Shown here: in pieces, positions 19,199 to 29,484 of the stretch
How the letters are laid out: each line of letters starts with the position of its first letter
Position numbering within the stretch: the first letter of the stretch is position 1
DNA from: an uncultured bacterium
GTDB taxonomy: Bacteria > Pseudomonadota > Gammaproteobacteria > Burkholderiales > Burkholderiaceae_C
DNA length: 64,000 nt
Assembly (NCBI GenBank): GCA_903928495.1
Contig: CAIYQZ010000034.1
Coordinates: forward strand, 100,603-164,602
Direction: 5' to 3'
The notes under the pieces: model-generated
The model's database searches: none
What the model was told of the DNA's origin: nothing
The model's input: only the letters and a program-made list of their open reading frames with translations
Program-made: the position numbers and the translations under genes

Positions 19199-21790
19199 AT
19201 GTTGAAAGCCTACCGTGACCATGCTGCCGAGCGCGCTGCGCTGGGCATTCCGCCCCTTCCTCTGGATGCCAAGCAAGTGGCCGCCTTGATCGAGCTGATC
19301 AAGAATCCACCCGCGGGCGAAGACGCATTCCTGATGGATCTGCTGACACATCGCGTGCCACCAGGTGTGGACGATGCGGCCAAGGTGAAGGCCAGTTTTC
19401 TGGCTGCTGTGGCCCATGGCGACATCGTTGTGGGCTTGGTCTCCAAGGCCAAGGCTACCGAACTGCTGGGCACCATGGTGGGTGGCTACAACGTGCACCC
19501 GCTGATCGAACTGCTGGACGACGCCGAAGTGGCTTCCGTGGCCGGCGCAGCGCTGAAGAAAACGCTGCTGATGTTCGACTACTTCAACGACGTGGCCGAA
19601 AAAGCCAAAGCCGGTAACGCCACGGCCAAAGAAGTCATGCAGTCGTGGGCCGATGGTGAGTGGTTCACCAGCCGCCCTGAAGTCGACAAAAAAATCACCG
19701 TCACGGTGTTCAAGGTCCCTGGCGAAACCAATACCGACGACCTGTCGCCTGCGCCCGATGCCACCACGCGTCCGGACATCCCGATGCACTATCTGGCGAT
19801 GCTGAAGAACACCCGTCCTGACGCTGCTTTCAAGCCTGAAGAAGACGGTAAGCGCGGCCCGATGCAGTTCATCGAAGACCTGAAGAAAAAGGGCAACCTC
19901 GTCGCCTACGTGGGCGACGTGGTGGGCACCGGTTCCAGCCGCAAGTCAGCCACCAACTCGGTGGTTTGGGCTACTGGCCAGGACATCCCGTTTGTGCCCA
20001 ACAAGCGCTTTGGCGGTGTAACGCTCGGCGGCAAAATTGCCCCCATCTTCTTCAACACGCAAGAAGACTCCGGCTCACTGCCCATTGAAGTGGACGTGTC
20101 CAAGCTGGAAATGGGCGACGTCATCGACGTGTTGCCCTACGACGGCAAGCTGGTCAAAAACGGCGAGACCGTGGCCGAGTTCAAACTCAAGAGCGACGTG
20201 CTGTTTGACGAAGTGCGAGCCGGTGGCCGTATCAACCTCATCATTGGCCGCAGCCTGACGGCCAAGGCGCGTGAGTTCCTGGGCCTGCCCGCATCCACGC
20301 TGTTCCGCCTGCCCAGCGTACCCACCGCGACCAACGCCGGTTTCACACTGGCGCAAAAGATGGTCGGCCGCGCCGTCGGCCTGCCAGAAGGTCAGGGCGT
20401 GCGCCCCGGTACATACTGCGAACCCAAAATGACGACGGTGGGCAGCCAGGACACCACTGGCCCCATGACCCGCGACGAGCTGAAAGACCTGGCTTGCCTG
20501 GGTTTTAGCGCCGACCTGGTGATGCAGTCCTTCTGCCACACCGCTGCTTATCCCAAGCCTGTGGACGTCAAAACCCACCGCGAACTGCCGAAATTCATCA
20601 GCAGCCGTGGCGGTGTGGCTCTGCGCCCCGGTGATGGCGTGATCCACAGCTGGCTGAACCGCCTGCTGCTGCCCGACACCGTCGGTACCGGTGGCGACAG
20701 CCACACCCGCTTCCCCATCGGTATTTCGTTCCCCGCCGGTTCCGGTCTGGTGGCGTTTGGCGCTGCGACCGGCGTGATGCCGCTGGACATGCCAGAGTCG
20801 GTGCTGGTGCGCTTCAAAGGCGAAATGCAGCCCGGCGTGACGCTGCGCGATCTGGTGCATGCCATTCCGCTGTACGCCATCAAGGCCGGTTTGCTGACCG
20901 TGGCCAAAGCCGGCAAGATCAACGAATTCTCCGGTCGCATTCTGGAAATCGAAGGCCTGCCCAACCTCAAGGTCGAGCAAGCGTTTGAGCTTTCCGACGC
21001 ATCCGCCGAGCGTTCCGCCGCTGGTTGCACCATCAAGCTCAACCCCGAGCCGATCAAGGAATACCTCACCAGCAACATCGTGCTGATGAAGAACATGATC
21101 GCCGACGGTTACGCCGACGCGCGCACCCTGCAGCGCCGCATCGAGAAGGTCGAAGCCTGGCTGGCGAATCCCGAGCTGCTCGAAGCCGACAAGGATGCCG
21201 AATACGCACACGTCATCGAGATCGATCTGGCCGACATCAAGGAACCCATCCTGTGCTGCCCGAACGATCCTGACGACGCCAAGTTCCTGTCTGAAGTGGC
21301 CGGCACCAAGATTGACGAAGCCTTCATCGGCAGCTGCATGACCAACATCGGCCACTTCCGTGCAGCTGCCAAGCTGCTCGGCGGCAGCCGCGACATCCCC
21401 GTCAAGCTGTGGGTGGCCCCGCCCACCAAGATGGACGAGAGCGAACTCATCAAAGAAGGCCATTACTCCAACTTCGGTGCGGCCGGTGCACGCACCGAAA
21501 TGCCGGGTTGCAGCCTGTGCATGGGCAACCAGGCCCAGGTGCGCGAGGGGGCCACAGTGGTGTCCACCAGCACCCGCAATTTCCCCAACCGCCTGGGCAA
21601 GAACACCAACGTGTTCCTGGCCTCTGCCGAGCTGGCCGCCATTGCGTCAAAGCTGGGGCACATCCCCACCGTTGCCGAGTACCACGCCGCCATGGGCATC
21701 GTGAACAAGGACGGTGCGGCCATTTACAAGTATCTGAACTTCGACCAGATCGAAGAGTACGCAGACATTGCCAAAGGCGTCGCTGCCTGA
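19199..21790 (+). CDS. acnB: aconitate hydratase B
   Basis: Citrate-isocitrate isomerase (bifunctional with 2-methylaconitate in many bacteria). 863 residues, the AcnB length, with the N-terminal HEAT-like domain, then a swivel domain, then the catalytic domains. [4Fe-4S] cysteines appear in [15 protein letters not shown] and in [10 protein letters not shown]; active-site DSHTRFPIG is present. Terminates at a strong hairpin 36 bp downstream. Confidence 0.97.
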   Translation: MLKAYRDHAAERAALGIPPLPLDAKQVAALIELIKNPPAGEDAFLMDLLTHRVPPGVDDAAKVKASFLAAVAHGDIVVGLVSKAKATELLGTMVGGYNVHPLIELLDDAEVASVAGAALKKTLLMFDYFNDVAEKAKAGNATAKEVMQSWADGEWFTSRPEVDKKITVTVFKVPGETNTDDLSPAPDATTRPDIPMHYLAMLKNTRPDAAFKPEEDGKRGPMQFIEDLKKKGNLVAYVGDVVGTGSSRKSATNSVVWATGQDIPFVPNKRFGGVTLGGKIAPIFFNTQEDSGSLPIEVDVSKLEMGDVIDVLPYDGKLVKNGETVAEFKLKSDVLFDEVRAGGRINLIIGRSLTAKAREFLGLPASTLFRLPSVPTATNAGFTLAQKMVGRAVGLPEGQGVRPGTYCEPKMTTVGSQDTTGPMTRDELKDLACLGFSADLVMQSFCHTAAYPKPVDVKTHRELPKFISSRGGVALRPGDGVIHSWLNRLLLPDTVGTGGDSHTRFPIGISFPAGSGLVAFGAATGVMPLDMPESVLVRFKGEMQPGVTLRDLVHAIPLYAIKAGLLTVAKAGKINEFSGRILEIEGLPNLKVEQAFELSDASAERSAAGCTIKLNPEPIKEYLTSNIVLMKNMIADGYADARTLQRRIEKVEAWLANPELLEADKDAEYAHVIEIDLADIKEPILCCPNDPDDAKFLSEVAGTKIDEAFIGSCMTNIGHFRAAAKLLGGSRDIPVKLWVAPPTKMDESELIKEGHYSNFGAAGARTEMPGCSLCMGNQAQVREGATVVSTSTRNFPNRLGKNTNVFLASAELAAIASKLGHIPTVAEYHAAMGIVNKDGAAIYKYLNFDQIEEYADIAKGVAA

Positions 21791-21826
21791 CATGTGGTGG
21801 GCGTACTGCGCCGATGACCTCAACAA

Positions 21827-21852
21827 AAAAAGCGGCCTTCGGGCCGCTTTTT
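21827..21852. terminator. bidirectional intrinsic terminator (acnB / outer-membrane protein gene)
   Basis: Stem AAAAAGCGGCC, loop TTCG, then GGCCGCTTTTT, with A-runs on the left and T-runs on the right, so it works on both strands. It sits between convergent acnB and the outer-membrane protein gene. GC-rich stem with a UUCG tetraloop. Confidence 0.93.
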
Positions 21853-21856
21853 GTTT

Positions 21857-22555
21857 TTACCTTGGGTTGGCGCTGTATCCGGTGCCGGTTTGTCCGAACG
21901 ATTTGCGGTCCAACGGCATCACGATGCTGACGGTGTAAACGTCGACGTTGTGGCGTGAGCCCATGGCGTTGTTGATGCGATAACGCTCCACCTCACCACG
22001 CAGCCATACCGACTGGCTCATTTCCCACTGCAAGCCCAGCCCCATTTTTGCGTTGGTCTGGTTGCGCGCCGAATCGGTCAGGCCCATGGCGCTGGGGCCG
22101 GAGAACGTGGCGTATGTGCGGGCTGCGGCTGCACCCACGCGCCCCAGCACAGAAAACGTGTCGCTCAGAGGAAGTGTGCCCACCACATCGATGTTGAAGC
22201 CGCGAACGCGGGTGTCCGAATCAAACGCCCCAGCCAGACCAGTGGCGGTGTAGCCGGTGTGGCCCAAATCGAAATACCCCATTTCAACGCCGACGTTGCG
22301 GTTGAACTGGTAACCGCCAAACAGCTTGTAAGCGGTGTCGTTTTCATTGCGGCTCAGGTTGGACACTGGTCCGCCGTTGGCGGCCGCGCTGGCCAGTGAT
22401 CCCTCGTCGATATCGGAACGAGCCTGTCCGGCGGACAGGCCCCAGTAGTAGTAGGCGGGTTGGTCAGCGGCTGCATTTCCCAAGCCCAGAGCACACAGGC
22501 TGGCGAGGGTGATGGAGCGCAACAGAGGTGTGCAGGTATGCATACGAACTTTCAT
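21857..22555 (-). CDS. outer-membrane beta-barrel protein (OmpA-like/OmpW-size)
   Basis: 232 residues from the ATG at 22555, with a signal peptide (hydrophobic SITLASLCALGLGNAAA, cleavage after ANAAADQ-like region). The mature part has alternating polar/aromatic strands typical of an eight-stranded barrel (FGGYQFNRNVGVEMGYFDLG, LGLQWEMSQSVWLRGEVERY) and ends near a C-terminal aromatic-rich strand. Resembles the OmpA-like transmembrane domain (porin family beta-barrel) without a peptidoglycan-binding domain. Role unknown. An alternative start at 22543 would shorten the signal peptide slightly. Confidence 0.75.
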   Translation of the reverse strand: MKVRMHTCTPLLRSITLASLCALGLGNAAADQPAYYYWGLSAGQARSDIDEGSLASAAANGGPVSNLSRNENDTAYKLFGGYQFNRNVGVEMGYFDLGHTGYTATGLAGAFDSDTRVRGFNIDVVGTLPLSDTFSVLGRVGAAAARTYATFSGPSAMGLTDSARNQTNAKMGLGLQWEMSQSVWLRGEVERYRINNAMGSRHNVDVYTVSIVMPLDRKSFGQTGTGYSANPR

Positions 22556-22760
22556 AGGTGGTAGACATCGCGTACGCGACAGGATGGGTTGCACGGTCTC
22601 CTGTGGGTGTAGACACTCAAAGAACCGTGCAATCCACCTGTTGTAATGCCTGAGTCCTTGCGGGTCTGTGGTCTTCCGAACACAGTCCAAACGTGGGCTT
22701 GCGTCAGCAGATGGTTTCCCTGTTCCAACGGAAACTTTCACTTGAATCAATCGGTGCCAC

Positions 22761-23387
22761 ATGAAGTTACACATTGCTCCCCGTGCCCCCAATCCCCGCC
22801 GCGTGATGATGTTTGCGGCTGAAAAGCACATTCCCCGCATTGAGCTGGTGAACGTGGACATCAACAACCTCGCGCACAAATCGGATGCGTTCAGGGCCAT
22901 CAACCCATTGACCACCGTTCCCGCGCTGGAATTGGGCGACGGACGGGTGTTGTCCGAAAGCCGGGCGATCTGCACCTGGCTGGAAGGCCGTTACCCCGAG
23001 CCCAACCTGATGGGCCGTGACGCGGACGAGCGAGCCTTCATTGAAATGGCGGATCGCCGGGCTGAGTGGTACCTGCTGATGCCCATGGCGCAGGTCATTC
23101 GCCACACACACCCAGGCTTGGCGTCCCTGGAGCAACCCCAGTTTGCCGACTATGGACAGGCACAGAAGTCCAAGGCGCTGGACTACGCCGCCCGGTTCGA
23201 TCAGTTGCTGCAGACGCAGCCCTGGATGGCGGGTGACCGTTTCACCATTGCCGACATCACGGCCTTTTGCGCCCTGGAGTTCGCCCGGCTGATGAAGTTC
23301 AATGCAGCAGCACAGGGTTTGCACGCGCTGCAGGCGTGGCGAGACCGTGTGGCCGAGCGCCCGAGCGTGGCTCTCAGCGCCGGCTGA
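22761..23387 (+). CDS. glutathione S-transferase family protein
   Basis: 208 residues with the two-domain GST layout: a thioredoxin-like N-terminal half (cis-Pro in TTVPALELGDG, glutathione-binding SES in VLSESRAI) and an all-helical C-terminal half with the N-capping motif FTIADITAFCALEF. Substrate cannot be read from sequence. Monocistronic by orientation, convergent with the chemoreceptor gene downstream. Confidence 0.92.
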   Translation: MKLHIAPRAPNPRRVMMFAAEKHIPRIELVNVDINNLAHKSDAFRAINPLTTVPALELGDGRVLSESRAICTWLEGRYPEPNLMGRDADERAFIEMADRRAEWYLLMPMAQVIRHTHPGLASLEQPQFADYGQAQKSKALDYAARFDQLLQTQPWMAGDRFTIADITAFCALEFARLMKFNAAAQGLHALQAWRDRVAERPSVALSAG

Positions 23388-23431
23388 ACCTGCTGCCAGC
23401 GCCGAATTTCAGCTGCGCCTGAGCGCGGGGC

Positions 23432-24979
23432 TCAGCCCTGAGCGGTCCCGCTCAGCTTGAAGGCACGGACCAGTTGCTCCAGGTGGGCTGCCTGGTCCTG
23501 CAGGGACTGGGCCTCAGCCGCAGCCTCTTCAACCAGTGCAGCGTTTTGCTGGGTGACGTGGTTCATTTCCGAGATGGCACCGTTCACCCGCTCGATGCCG
23601 GTGGTCTGTTCCGCGCTGGCAGTGGCAATGTCTGTCACGATGGCCGACACGCTGCGAATGCTTTCGACCACTTCGTTCATCGTGCTGCCAGCCTGGTGCA
23701 CCAACTGGGTTCCGGCGCTGACCTTGTTCACCGAGTCGCCGATGAGCGTTTTGATTTCCTGAGCAGCAGCAGCCGAGCGCTGCGCCAGGCTGCGCACCTC
23801 TGAGGCGACCACGGCAAAACCCCGGCCCTGCTCACCTGCACGAGCCGCTTCCACAGCCGCATTCAGGGCCAGGATGTTGGTCTGGAAGGCAATGCTGTCA
23901 ATCACGCCAATGATGTCGTTGATCTTGCGCGACGACGCGTTGATGGAGTCCATGGTGTCCACCACCTGTGCCACGACCGCACCCCCACGCACTGCCACCT
24001 CAGATGCCGTGACGGCCAGCGTGCTGGCCTGGGCCGCGTTGTGGGCGCTGAGGTTCACCCCTTCGGTGATCTGCTGCATGGCAGCAGCGGTTTTTTCAAG
24101 ACTTTCAGCCTGTTGCTCGGTGCGCGACGACAGGTCCATGTTGCCGCTGGCAATGTGTTGCGATGCGTTGAAGATGGTGTCGGTTCCCGCACGCACCTTT
24201 CCGACGATCTGCGCCAGGCTGTCTTTCATGTTGGCCAGCGAGAGTTGCAACTGCCCGATTTCGTTGTCCGACGTCACCGCAATGTGCTGGGTCAGGTCGC
24301 CCGATGCGATGTCGCTCGCCGCTTTCACCCCCAGTTCCAGGGGCTGTGTGACCACCCGGCGGATGAACGGGTAAATCAGCATCAGCACCGGGATCGCCGT
24401 GATGATGGCCACCAGAATGGATTTCCAGCGTTGCGCGGCCTGTTCCTCGTTCACCTGCTTCAGCGACACCTTCATGCTGACCACGCCCAGCACGCTGTTC
24501 TCCGGCACCTGGTGGCAGGCCAGGCAGTCTTTGCCCAGGGAGTTGCGCATGGCCAGTGTGGGGCGCACGGCGCGCATGTATTCACCTTCTGCATCGGTGT
24601 CCACGCGGAACGCCTCTTTGCCGCTGGCCATGACCTGTTGTTCCATGGCGTCGGGGTTGGTGTCGTCTTTGGCATCACCGGCGCCAAAGGTCTTGATGAG
24701 TTCGGGCGAACGCAGCACACGCACGTCGCGGATGGTGCCCAACTGCTTGATCTGGTCGAGGAACACATGGCGCTCCCCCACGGTGCCCGTCACCATCATG
24801 CCCGTCAGGCCGGCCATCGTGGCGTTGTGCATGCTCAGTGAGTAGTCCTGTGCCTGCTTGATGGCCGCCTCGCGATACACATATCCCTGCCACACGATCA
24901 CGCCTGACCACACCACGGTCAGTGCAATGGCGATCGTCACCAGGAATTGAACCCAGATTTTGTACTTCGTGGCGTGCAT
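23432..24979 (-). CDS. methyl-accepting chemotaxis protein with c-type haem motif
   Basis: 515-residue transmembrane chemoreceptor. TM1 at ~10-30, periplasmic sensor ~31-187, TM2 ~188-206, HAMP ~207-260, then a long coiled coil with the signalling tip ([40 protein letters not shown]). The sensor contains DCLACHQ (Cys152, Cys155, His156), a CxxCH covalent haem-attachment motif, followed by a beta-strand GVVSMKVSL as in haem-binding PAS-like/DUF3365-type sensors. This suggests redox, oxygen or NO sensing in the periplasm (inference). No C-terminal CheR tether pentapeptide. The gene stands alone, with no che genes near. Confidence 0.93.
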   Translation of the reverse strand: MHATKYKIWVQFLVTIAIALTVVWSGVIVWQGYVYREAAIKQAQDYSLSMHNATMAGLTGMMVTGTVGERHVFLDQIKQLGTIRDVRVLRSPELIKTFGAGDAKDDTNPDAMEQQVMASGKEAFRVDTDAEGEYMRAVRPTLAMRNSLGKDCLACHQVPENSVLGVVSMKVSLKQVNEEQAAQRWKSILVAIITAIPVLMLIYPFIRRVVTQPLELGVKAASDIASGDLTQHIAVTSDNEIGQLQLSLANMKDSLAQIVGKVRAGTDTIFNASQHIASGNMDLSSRTEQQAESLEKTAAAMQQITEGVNLSAHNAAQASTLAVTASEVAVRGGAVVAQVVDTMDSINASSRKINDIIGVIDSIAFQTNILALNAAVEAARAGEQGRGFAVVASEVRSLAQRSAAAAQEIKTLIGDSVNKVSAGTQLVHQAGSTMNEVVESIRSVSAIVTDIATASAEQTTGIERVNGAISEMNHVTQQNAALVEEAAAEAQSLQDQAAHLEQLVRAFKLSGTAQG

Positions 24980-25130
24980 GTGCGGTGTCCTTCAGGCGGT
25001 GGCTGCAAGCCCCGATGGTGAATTATTGGCTGAGCATGCCGTTGGTGGGCCACTTTTTGTAGCAGGCTTGCGATTTGTCAATGCCACCGCCATTCCGGCG
25101 GGTGCTCGGCGGCGGGGGATACTGGCGCTC

Positions 25131-25544
25131 ATGAGAGCCCCGCTGTTTGAACTGAACGAGGATGAGATGGTTTTAACCGCCATCCGCGCACAGGGTGCGG
25201 GTGGCCAGAACGTCAACAAAGTGTCCAACGCCGTGCACCTGCGGTTTGATGTGCACGCCTCCACTCTGCCCGACGACATCAAGGCCCGGCTGCTGGCCTT
25301 GAGCGACCAGCGCATCACCGCTGACGGTGTGGTGGTCATCAAGGCGCAAACCAGCCGCAGCCTGGAGGCCAATCGGGCCGATGCCATCGCGCGCCTGCAC
25401 GCCCTGGTGCACAGCGTGGCCGTGCCACCCAAAGCCCGCAAACCCACGCGGCCCACTTACGGATCACAACAGCGGCGGCTGCAAGGCAAGGCCACGCGGG
25501 GCCAGGTGAAGGCCCTGCGCGGGCGTGTGGGTGGCCTTGAATAA
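25131..25544 (+). CDS. arfB: alternative ribosome-rescue factor ArfB (peptidyl-tRNA hydrolase)
   Basis: 137-residue class-I release-factor-like protein that hydrolyses peptidyl-tRNA on stalled ribosomes. Catalytic GGQ is at residues 24-26 (AQGAGGQNVNKVSNAVHLRF), and a basic tail (KARKPTRP, RRLQGKATRGQVKALRGR) is typical of ArfB insertion into the mRNA channel. The ATG at 25131 is preferred to a longer frame starting at 24960, which would overlap the chemoreceptor gene start. Followed directly by a dispersed repeat. Confidence 0.93.
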   Translation: MRAPLFELNEDEMVLTAIRAQGAGGQNVNKVSNAVHLRFDVHASTLPDDIKARLLALSDQRITADGVVVIKAQTSRSLEANRADAIARLHALVHSVAVPPKARKPTRPTYGSQQRRLQGKATRGQVKALRGRVGGLE

Positions 25545-25599
25545 AGTAGCTGTCAACCCAAAACTATCAAGCGCTGGGGGCATATTTGGTAGCTAATTC
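25543..25599 (+). repeat. dispersed ~55-bp repeat, copy 2 (arfB-trhP convergent spacer)
   Basis: Begins AAAGTAGCTGTCAA, has the core CAAGCGCTGGGGGC and ends TGGTAGCTAATT. It fills the whole gap between the convergent arfB and trhP genes, touching both stop codons. Core slightly diverged (AAGCGCTGG rather than AAGCGGTAG). Confidence 0.7.
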
Positions 25600-26995
25600 A
25601 GAGCAGCCGAGCAACCAGCGCGCCGCGCGTGGCGTCTTCCTGGCCCGGCACGGGTATCCACACCTTGATGGGGTTGCCCAGCGCCACGTCAATGGGTTGC
25701 CCTTTGTCGTTTTTCATGTGCTCCAGCGTGATCAGGCGGTTGCCGCTGGGGTGAATCACTTCAATGGTGTCGCCCACTGAAAACTTGTTTTTGGTTTCGA
25801 TTTCGGCCCAGCCATCGGCCACCTGCAGCACTTCGCCCACGTATTGGCTGTGTTGCGCGTGTGAACCGCCGGTTTCGTAGCTCTGGTAGTCCTGCATGGG
25901 GCGGCGCTCCAGGAAACCGCTGGTGTAGCCCCGGTTGGACAGGCTGTCGAGCTGGGCGATCAGCTCCGGGTTGAACGGTTTGCCCGCAACTGCGTCATCA
26001 ATCGCACGGCGGTAGATTTGGGCGGTGCGGGTCACGTAGTACTGGCTTTTCGTGCGGCCTTCCACCTTCAGTGAGTCCACGCCAATCTGTGCCAGCCTGG
26101 CCACGTGCTCCACGGCGCGCAGGTCTTTGCTGTTCATGATGTAGGTGCCGTGCTCGTCTTCCATCACAGGCATGTGCTGGCCGGGGCGGCCGGCTTCTTC
26201 CAGCAGGTACACCTGCTCTGCGGCGGGGTGGCGGGGGCTGCCACCGCAGGCGACAAAGGCGCTTTCAGCCTGTTGCTGCTCGTTGGCAAAGTTGAAGTCA
26301 CCCTCCAGCTTGATCGGGGCCACGTCCCCGCTGTCGGTTTCCTGCGCCGCGCTCTGTTTGTATTCCCAGCGGCAGGCGTTGGTGCAGGTGCCCTGGTTGG
26401 CGTCGCGGCGGTTGAAGTAGCCGCTCAGCAGGCAGCGGCCTGAATACGCAATGCACAACGCGCCGTGTACAAACACCTCCAGCTCCATGTCGGGGCATTC
26501 GTTGCGGATGGCCTCTATTTCGTCCAGGCTCAGCTCGCGCGACAAAATGATGCGCGTCACCCCCACCTTTTGCCAGAACTTCACGGTGGCGTGGTTGGTG
26601 GTGTTGGCCTGCACCGAGAGGTGGATCGGCACGTGGTTCCACGCGCCGCTGTGCATCTTGTCCAGCACCATCATGATCAGGCCGGGGTCGGCCATGATGA
26701 TGCCGTCGGGCTTCATGGCAATGATGGGTTCGATGTCGCGCAGGTAGGTGCGTACCTTGTCGTTGTGCGGCAGCAGGTTGCTGGTCAGAAAAAACTTTTT
26801 GCCGCGCTGGTGCGCCTCGTTGATGCCTTGGGCAATCTGCTCCAGGCGGAACTCGTTGTTGCGGGCGCGCAGGCTGTAGCGGGGCTGGCCAGCGTACATG
26901 GCGTCCGCGCCGAAGTCGTAAGCGGCGCGCATTTTGGCCAGCGAACCGGCGGGCAGCAGCAGTTCGGGCACTTTCGGGGTAAGGGAGGCGTTCAT
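25598..26995 (-). CDS. trhP: peptidase U32 family protein, tRNA 5-hydroxyuridine synthesis (TrhP/YegQ-type)
   Basis: 465-residue U32-family protein, matching TrhP/YegQ, which supports 5-hydroxyuridine formation at tRNA position 34. N-terminus PELLLPAGSLAKMRAAYDFG, then the U32 signature EVFVHGALCIAYSGRC, followed by further cysteines in NQGTCTNACRWEY that likely bind an Fe-S cluster. The ATG at 26995 is chosen because upstream codons overlap the promoter region shared with the divergent FAD monooxygenase gene. Collagenase-like activity names should be avoided. Confidence 0.87.
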   Translation of the reverse strand: MNASLTPKVPELLLPAGSLAKMRAAYDFGADAMYAGQPRYSLRARNNEFRLEQIAQGINEAHQRGKKFFLTSNLLPHNDKVRTYLRDIEPIIAMKPDGIIMADPGLIMMVLDKMHSGAWNHVPIHLSVQANTTNHATVKFWQKVGVTRIILSRELSLDEIEAIRNECPDMELEVFVHGALCIAYSGRCLLSGYFNRRDANQGTCTNACRWEYKQSAAQETDSGDVAPIKLEGDFNFANEQQQAESAFVACGGSPRHPAAEQVYLLEEAGRPGQHMPVMEDEHGTYIMNSKDLRAVEHVARLAQIGVDSLKVEGRTKSQYYVTRTAQIYRRAIDDAVAGKPFNPELIAQLDSLSNRGYTSGFLERRPMQDYQSYETGGSHAQHSQYVGEVLQVADGWAEIETKNKFSVGDTIEVIHPSGNRLITLEHMKNDKGQPIDVALGNPIKVWIPVPGQEDATRGALVARLL

Positions 26996-27080
26996 GGGGT
27001 CGTATTTTCCGCTGAGCCAAATCGCGCGGGGATGATCACCGTCAACCCTCGCTGCACTGGCTTGCGCACAATGCGGCCCC

Positions 27081-28331
27081 ATGAACCGACATTTGTTGAT
27101 CGCAGGCGGTGGTATCGGTGGGCTGGCTGCTGCGCTGGCATGCGCCCGGTCAGGTGCACACATCACGCTGTTGGAGCAAGCCCCGGAGTTCTCCGAAGTG
27201 GGAGCCGGCATTCAGCTCGGCCCCAACGCCGTTCGGGTGCTGGCCGATTGGGGTCTCACCGATGCGCTTCGGGCAGTGGCGGCTTTCCCTGAGCATTTGC
27301 ATGTGCGCGATGCGCACAGCGGGAGCCTGCTGGGTCAACTGCGCCTGGGCCAGCGCGCAGTGGATACCTACGGCCAGCCGTACGCCACCATTCACCGTGC
27401 CGACGCGCACCAATTGCTTTTGACTGCTGTCCAGGCACTCGGCGCTGACGGCATCCCGAAGCCTGAATTGCATCTGCAACAGCGCTTGCGCACCATCGAC
27501 GAGAGCGCGGACAGTGTGCTGGTTCGCACCGAAGCGGGCCTGTTGTGCGAAGGTGGTGCCCTGGTGGGGGCCGATGGCCTCTGGAGCGTGGTGCGCCAGC
27601 ATGTGATGGACGGGCCCGCGCGCGGCCACGATGCCCCTGCCGCCGCACAGGAGGCTCCCCCCCGTTTTTCCGGTCACCTGGCGTACCGGGGCATGGTCAA
27701 CCAGGCCGACTTGCCCATGGGCTTGCGCACGTCCAACGTCACCGCATGGCTGGGGCCGCGCCTGCACGTGGTGCACTACCCCGTGTCTGGTGGGCGGAAG
27801 GTGAATGTGGTGGCCGTGGTGCATGGCCAGCCCACGGGCCACCCCACCAGCTGGACGCACCAGGCCCACCGCGCCGATCTGATGGCTGCCCTGGGCCCTG
27901 TGCACACCCAATTGCAGGGCATGCTCGACGCAGTGCCGGAATGGCGGCTGTGGCCCTTGAACGATCGCCCACCGATGACGGGGGCCTATGCCCACGCACA
28001 GGGCCGTGTGGCTTTGCTGGGAGATGCTGCGCACCCTTTGCGTCCTTACCTCGCCCAGGGCGCAGCAATGGCGTTGGAAGACGCTTGGACGCTGGGCCGC
28101 CTGTTGGCTGCGCATGACCAGGTGCAGTCCGTTGATTGGCCCCGCCTGTTTGAGCGCTATGCCCACACCCGCTGGGCGCGCAACGCACGGGTGCAAGCCC
28201 GATCGGCCCGCAACGGCCGCATTTTTCATGCAGAGGGCTTGTTGCGCATGGGGCGCAACCTGGCCATGGCTGTGGGCGGAGAGGCTTTGCTGGACAATCC
28301 CTGGCTGTACCAAGGCCCACCCCACCCATGA
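27081..28331 (+). CDS. FAD-dependent aromatic monooxygenase (salicylate / 3-hydroxybenzoate hydroxylase-like)
   Basis: 416-residue class A flavoprotein monooxygenase. The FAD-binding Rossmann motif is IAGGGIGGLAAALACARSG, the NADPH/FAD DG region is VGADGLWSVVR, and the C-terminal FAD motif is GDAAHPLRPYLAQGA. The closest family members I recognise are salicylate 1-monooxygenase and 3-hydroxybenzoate 6-hydroxylase; substrate is not determinable. The next gene encodes a Bug-type binding protein, consistent with aromatic or organic-acid use, but no other pathway gene is present. Confidence 0.85.
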   Translation: MNRHLLIAGGGIGGLAAALACARSGAHITLLEQAPEFSEVGAGIQLGPNAVRVLADWGLTDALRAVAAFPEHLHVRDAHSGSLLGQLRLGQRAVDTYGQPYATIHRADAHQLLLTAVQALGADGIPKPELHLQQRLRTIDESADSVLVRTEAGLLCEGGALVGADGLWSVVRQHVMDGPARGHDAPAAAQEAPPRFSGHLAYRGMVNQADLPMGLRTSNVTAWLGPRLHVVHYPVSGGRKVNVVAVVHGQPTGHPTSWTHQAHRADLMAALGPVHTQLQGMLDAVPEWRLWPLNDRPPMTGAYAHAQGRVALLGDAAHPLRPYLAQGAAMALEDAWTLGRLLAAHDQVQSVDWPRLFERYAHTRWARNARVQARSARNGRIFHAEGLLRMGRNLAMAVGGEALLDNPWLYQGPPHP

Positions 28332-28338
28332 TGGTTTT

Positions 28339-28392
28339 GCATAGCTTGAAAGCCAATGCAGACAAGCGGTAGAGCCTGTTTTGATTCAATAT
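28339..28392 (+). repeat. dispersed ~55-bp repeat, copy 3
   Basis: Starts CATAGCTTGAAAGCC, has the core ACAAGCGGTAGAGCC and ends TTTTGATTCAATATT. Located 7 bp after the FAD monooxygenase stop and 17 bp before the Bug-type gene start, filling the spacer between them. Its ribosome site and promoter overlap would have to lie within or next to the element. Confidence 0.75.
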
Positions 28393-28409
28393 TTATACGA
28401 GACTGATGC

Positions 28410-29456
28410 ATGACGCGCGCTCCACTGTTGCCCACTTCGCCTTCGACCAACGCCGTTTCAGCCCCCCAGCGCCTGCGCCGGCGGGCTTTGGCCATGGCGC
28501 TGTGTGCGGGGGCTGTGTGCAGCGGGCTGCTGCCGGGTGGGGCGCTGGCCGCCAAACCTGGCGCCTGGCCCACACAGCCCATCAAGCTGGTGGTGGGTTT
28601 CCCGGCCGGATCGTCGCCCGACATCACCGCCCGCACCCTGGCGGAGCCTTTGGCCCAGGCCCTGGGTCAGCCTGTGGTGGTGGACAACAAGCCGGGTGCC
28701 GGCGGCAACATCGCCGCAGCGGCTGTGGCCCATGCCACTGACGGCCACACCCTGGGGCTGATGATCAACGGCAACCTGACCATTGCCAAAATCCTGAATC
28801 CCAAGACACCCTACGACCCTCTGACCGACCTCGCGCCGGTGTCCCTGCTGGCCACGGCTCCACTCGTGTTGGTCACCTTAAAAGGTCAACCCGATGAGGG
28901 GCGGGCCTTTCTGAACGCGGCCAGGCAAGGTGGCAATGGCTGGAATTACGGCACGCCGGGTGTCGGTACCGTGGCACACCTTGGCATGGAGTTGCTCAAG
29001 GCGCGTGCCGGTTTGGCTGCGGTGCATGTGCCGTATGCGGGCAACCCCCAGGTCATCAATGGCATGCTGGGTGGGCAAACGCAGATGGCGCTCCTGCCGC
29101 CCGGACTGGCCATGCCCCAGGTGCGGGCCGGCAAGCTGGTAGCCATTGGCGTCACATCGCCCGGTCGCAGCAGCCTGGTGCCTGATGTGCCCAGTCTGTC
29201 CGAGGCAGGCATCGGTCCGTTTCAACTGGAAATCTGGAACGCTGTCGCAGCGCCCAAGGCGATGCCAAAGAACCACATTCAGACAGTGGCCAACGCGTTG
29301 ACCGACATCGTCCGCCGTCCCGACATGCGCCAGAAGCTGTTCAACCAGGGCTGGCAGGTGGTGGGCACTGCCCCTGAGGGGTTGGCGCGGCGCATCCAGG
29401 CCGACACAGCGCAACTGTCGGCGATCATTCGGGTCCAAGGCATTCAGGCGCAGTGA
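28410..29456 (+). CDS. Bug-family tripartite tricarboxylate transporter substrate-binding protein
   Basis: 348-residue periplasmic binding protein of the Bug/TctC family, which is greatly expanded in Burkholderiales. Signal peptide in RRRALAMALCAGAVCSG with Ala-rich cleavage region. Family blocks: PIKLVVGFPAGSSPDITAR, VVVDNKPGAGGNIAA, NYGTPGVGTVAHLG and PYAGNPQVINGMLGGQ. No TctA/TctB permease genes are adjacent, as is usual for orphan Bug genes. Ligand unknown; small carboxylates are typical for the family. Confidence 0.9.
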   Translation: MTRAPLLPTSPSTNAVSAPQRLRRRALAMALCAGAVCSGLLPGGALAAKPGAWPTQPIKLVVGFPAGSSPDITARTLAEPLAQALGQPVVVDNKPGAGGNIAAAAVAHATDGHTLGLMINGNLTIAKILNPKTPYDPLTDLAPVSLLATAPLVLVTLKGQPDEGRAFLNAARQGGNGWNYGTPGVGTVAHLGMELLKARAGLAAVHVPYAGNPQVINGMLGGQTQMALLPPGLAMPQVRAGKLVAIGVTSPGRSSLVPDVPSLSEAGIGPFQLEIWNAVAAPKAMPKNHIQTVANALTDIVRRPDMRQKLFNQGWQVVGTAPEGLARRIQADTAQLSAIIRVQGIQAQ

Positions 29457-29484
29457 GCGCTTTCCACATCAGGACTCGCACCCC

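Noticed and set aside
20075..21463. 462-codon minus-strand ORF opposite acnB
   Set aside because: Antisense shadow of acnB; no domains recognised.
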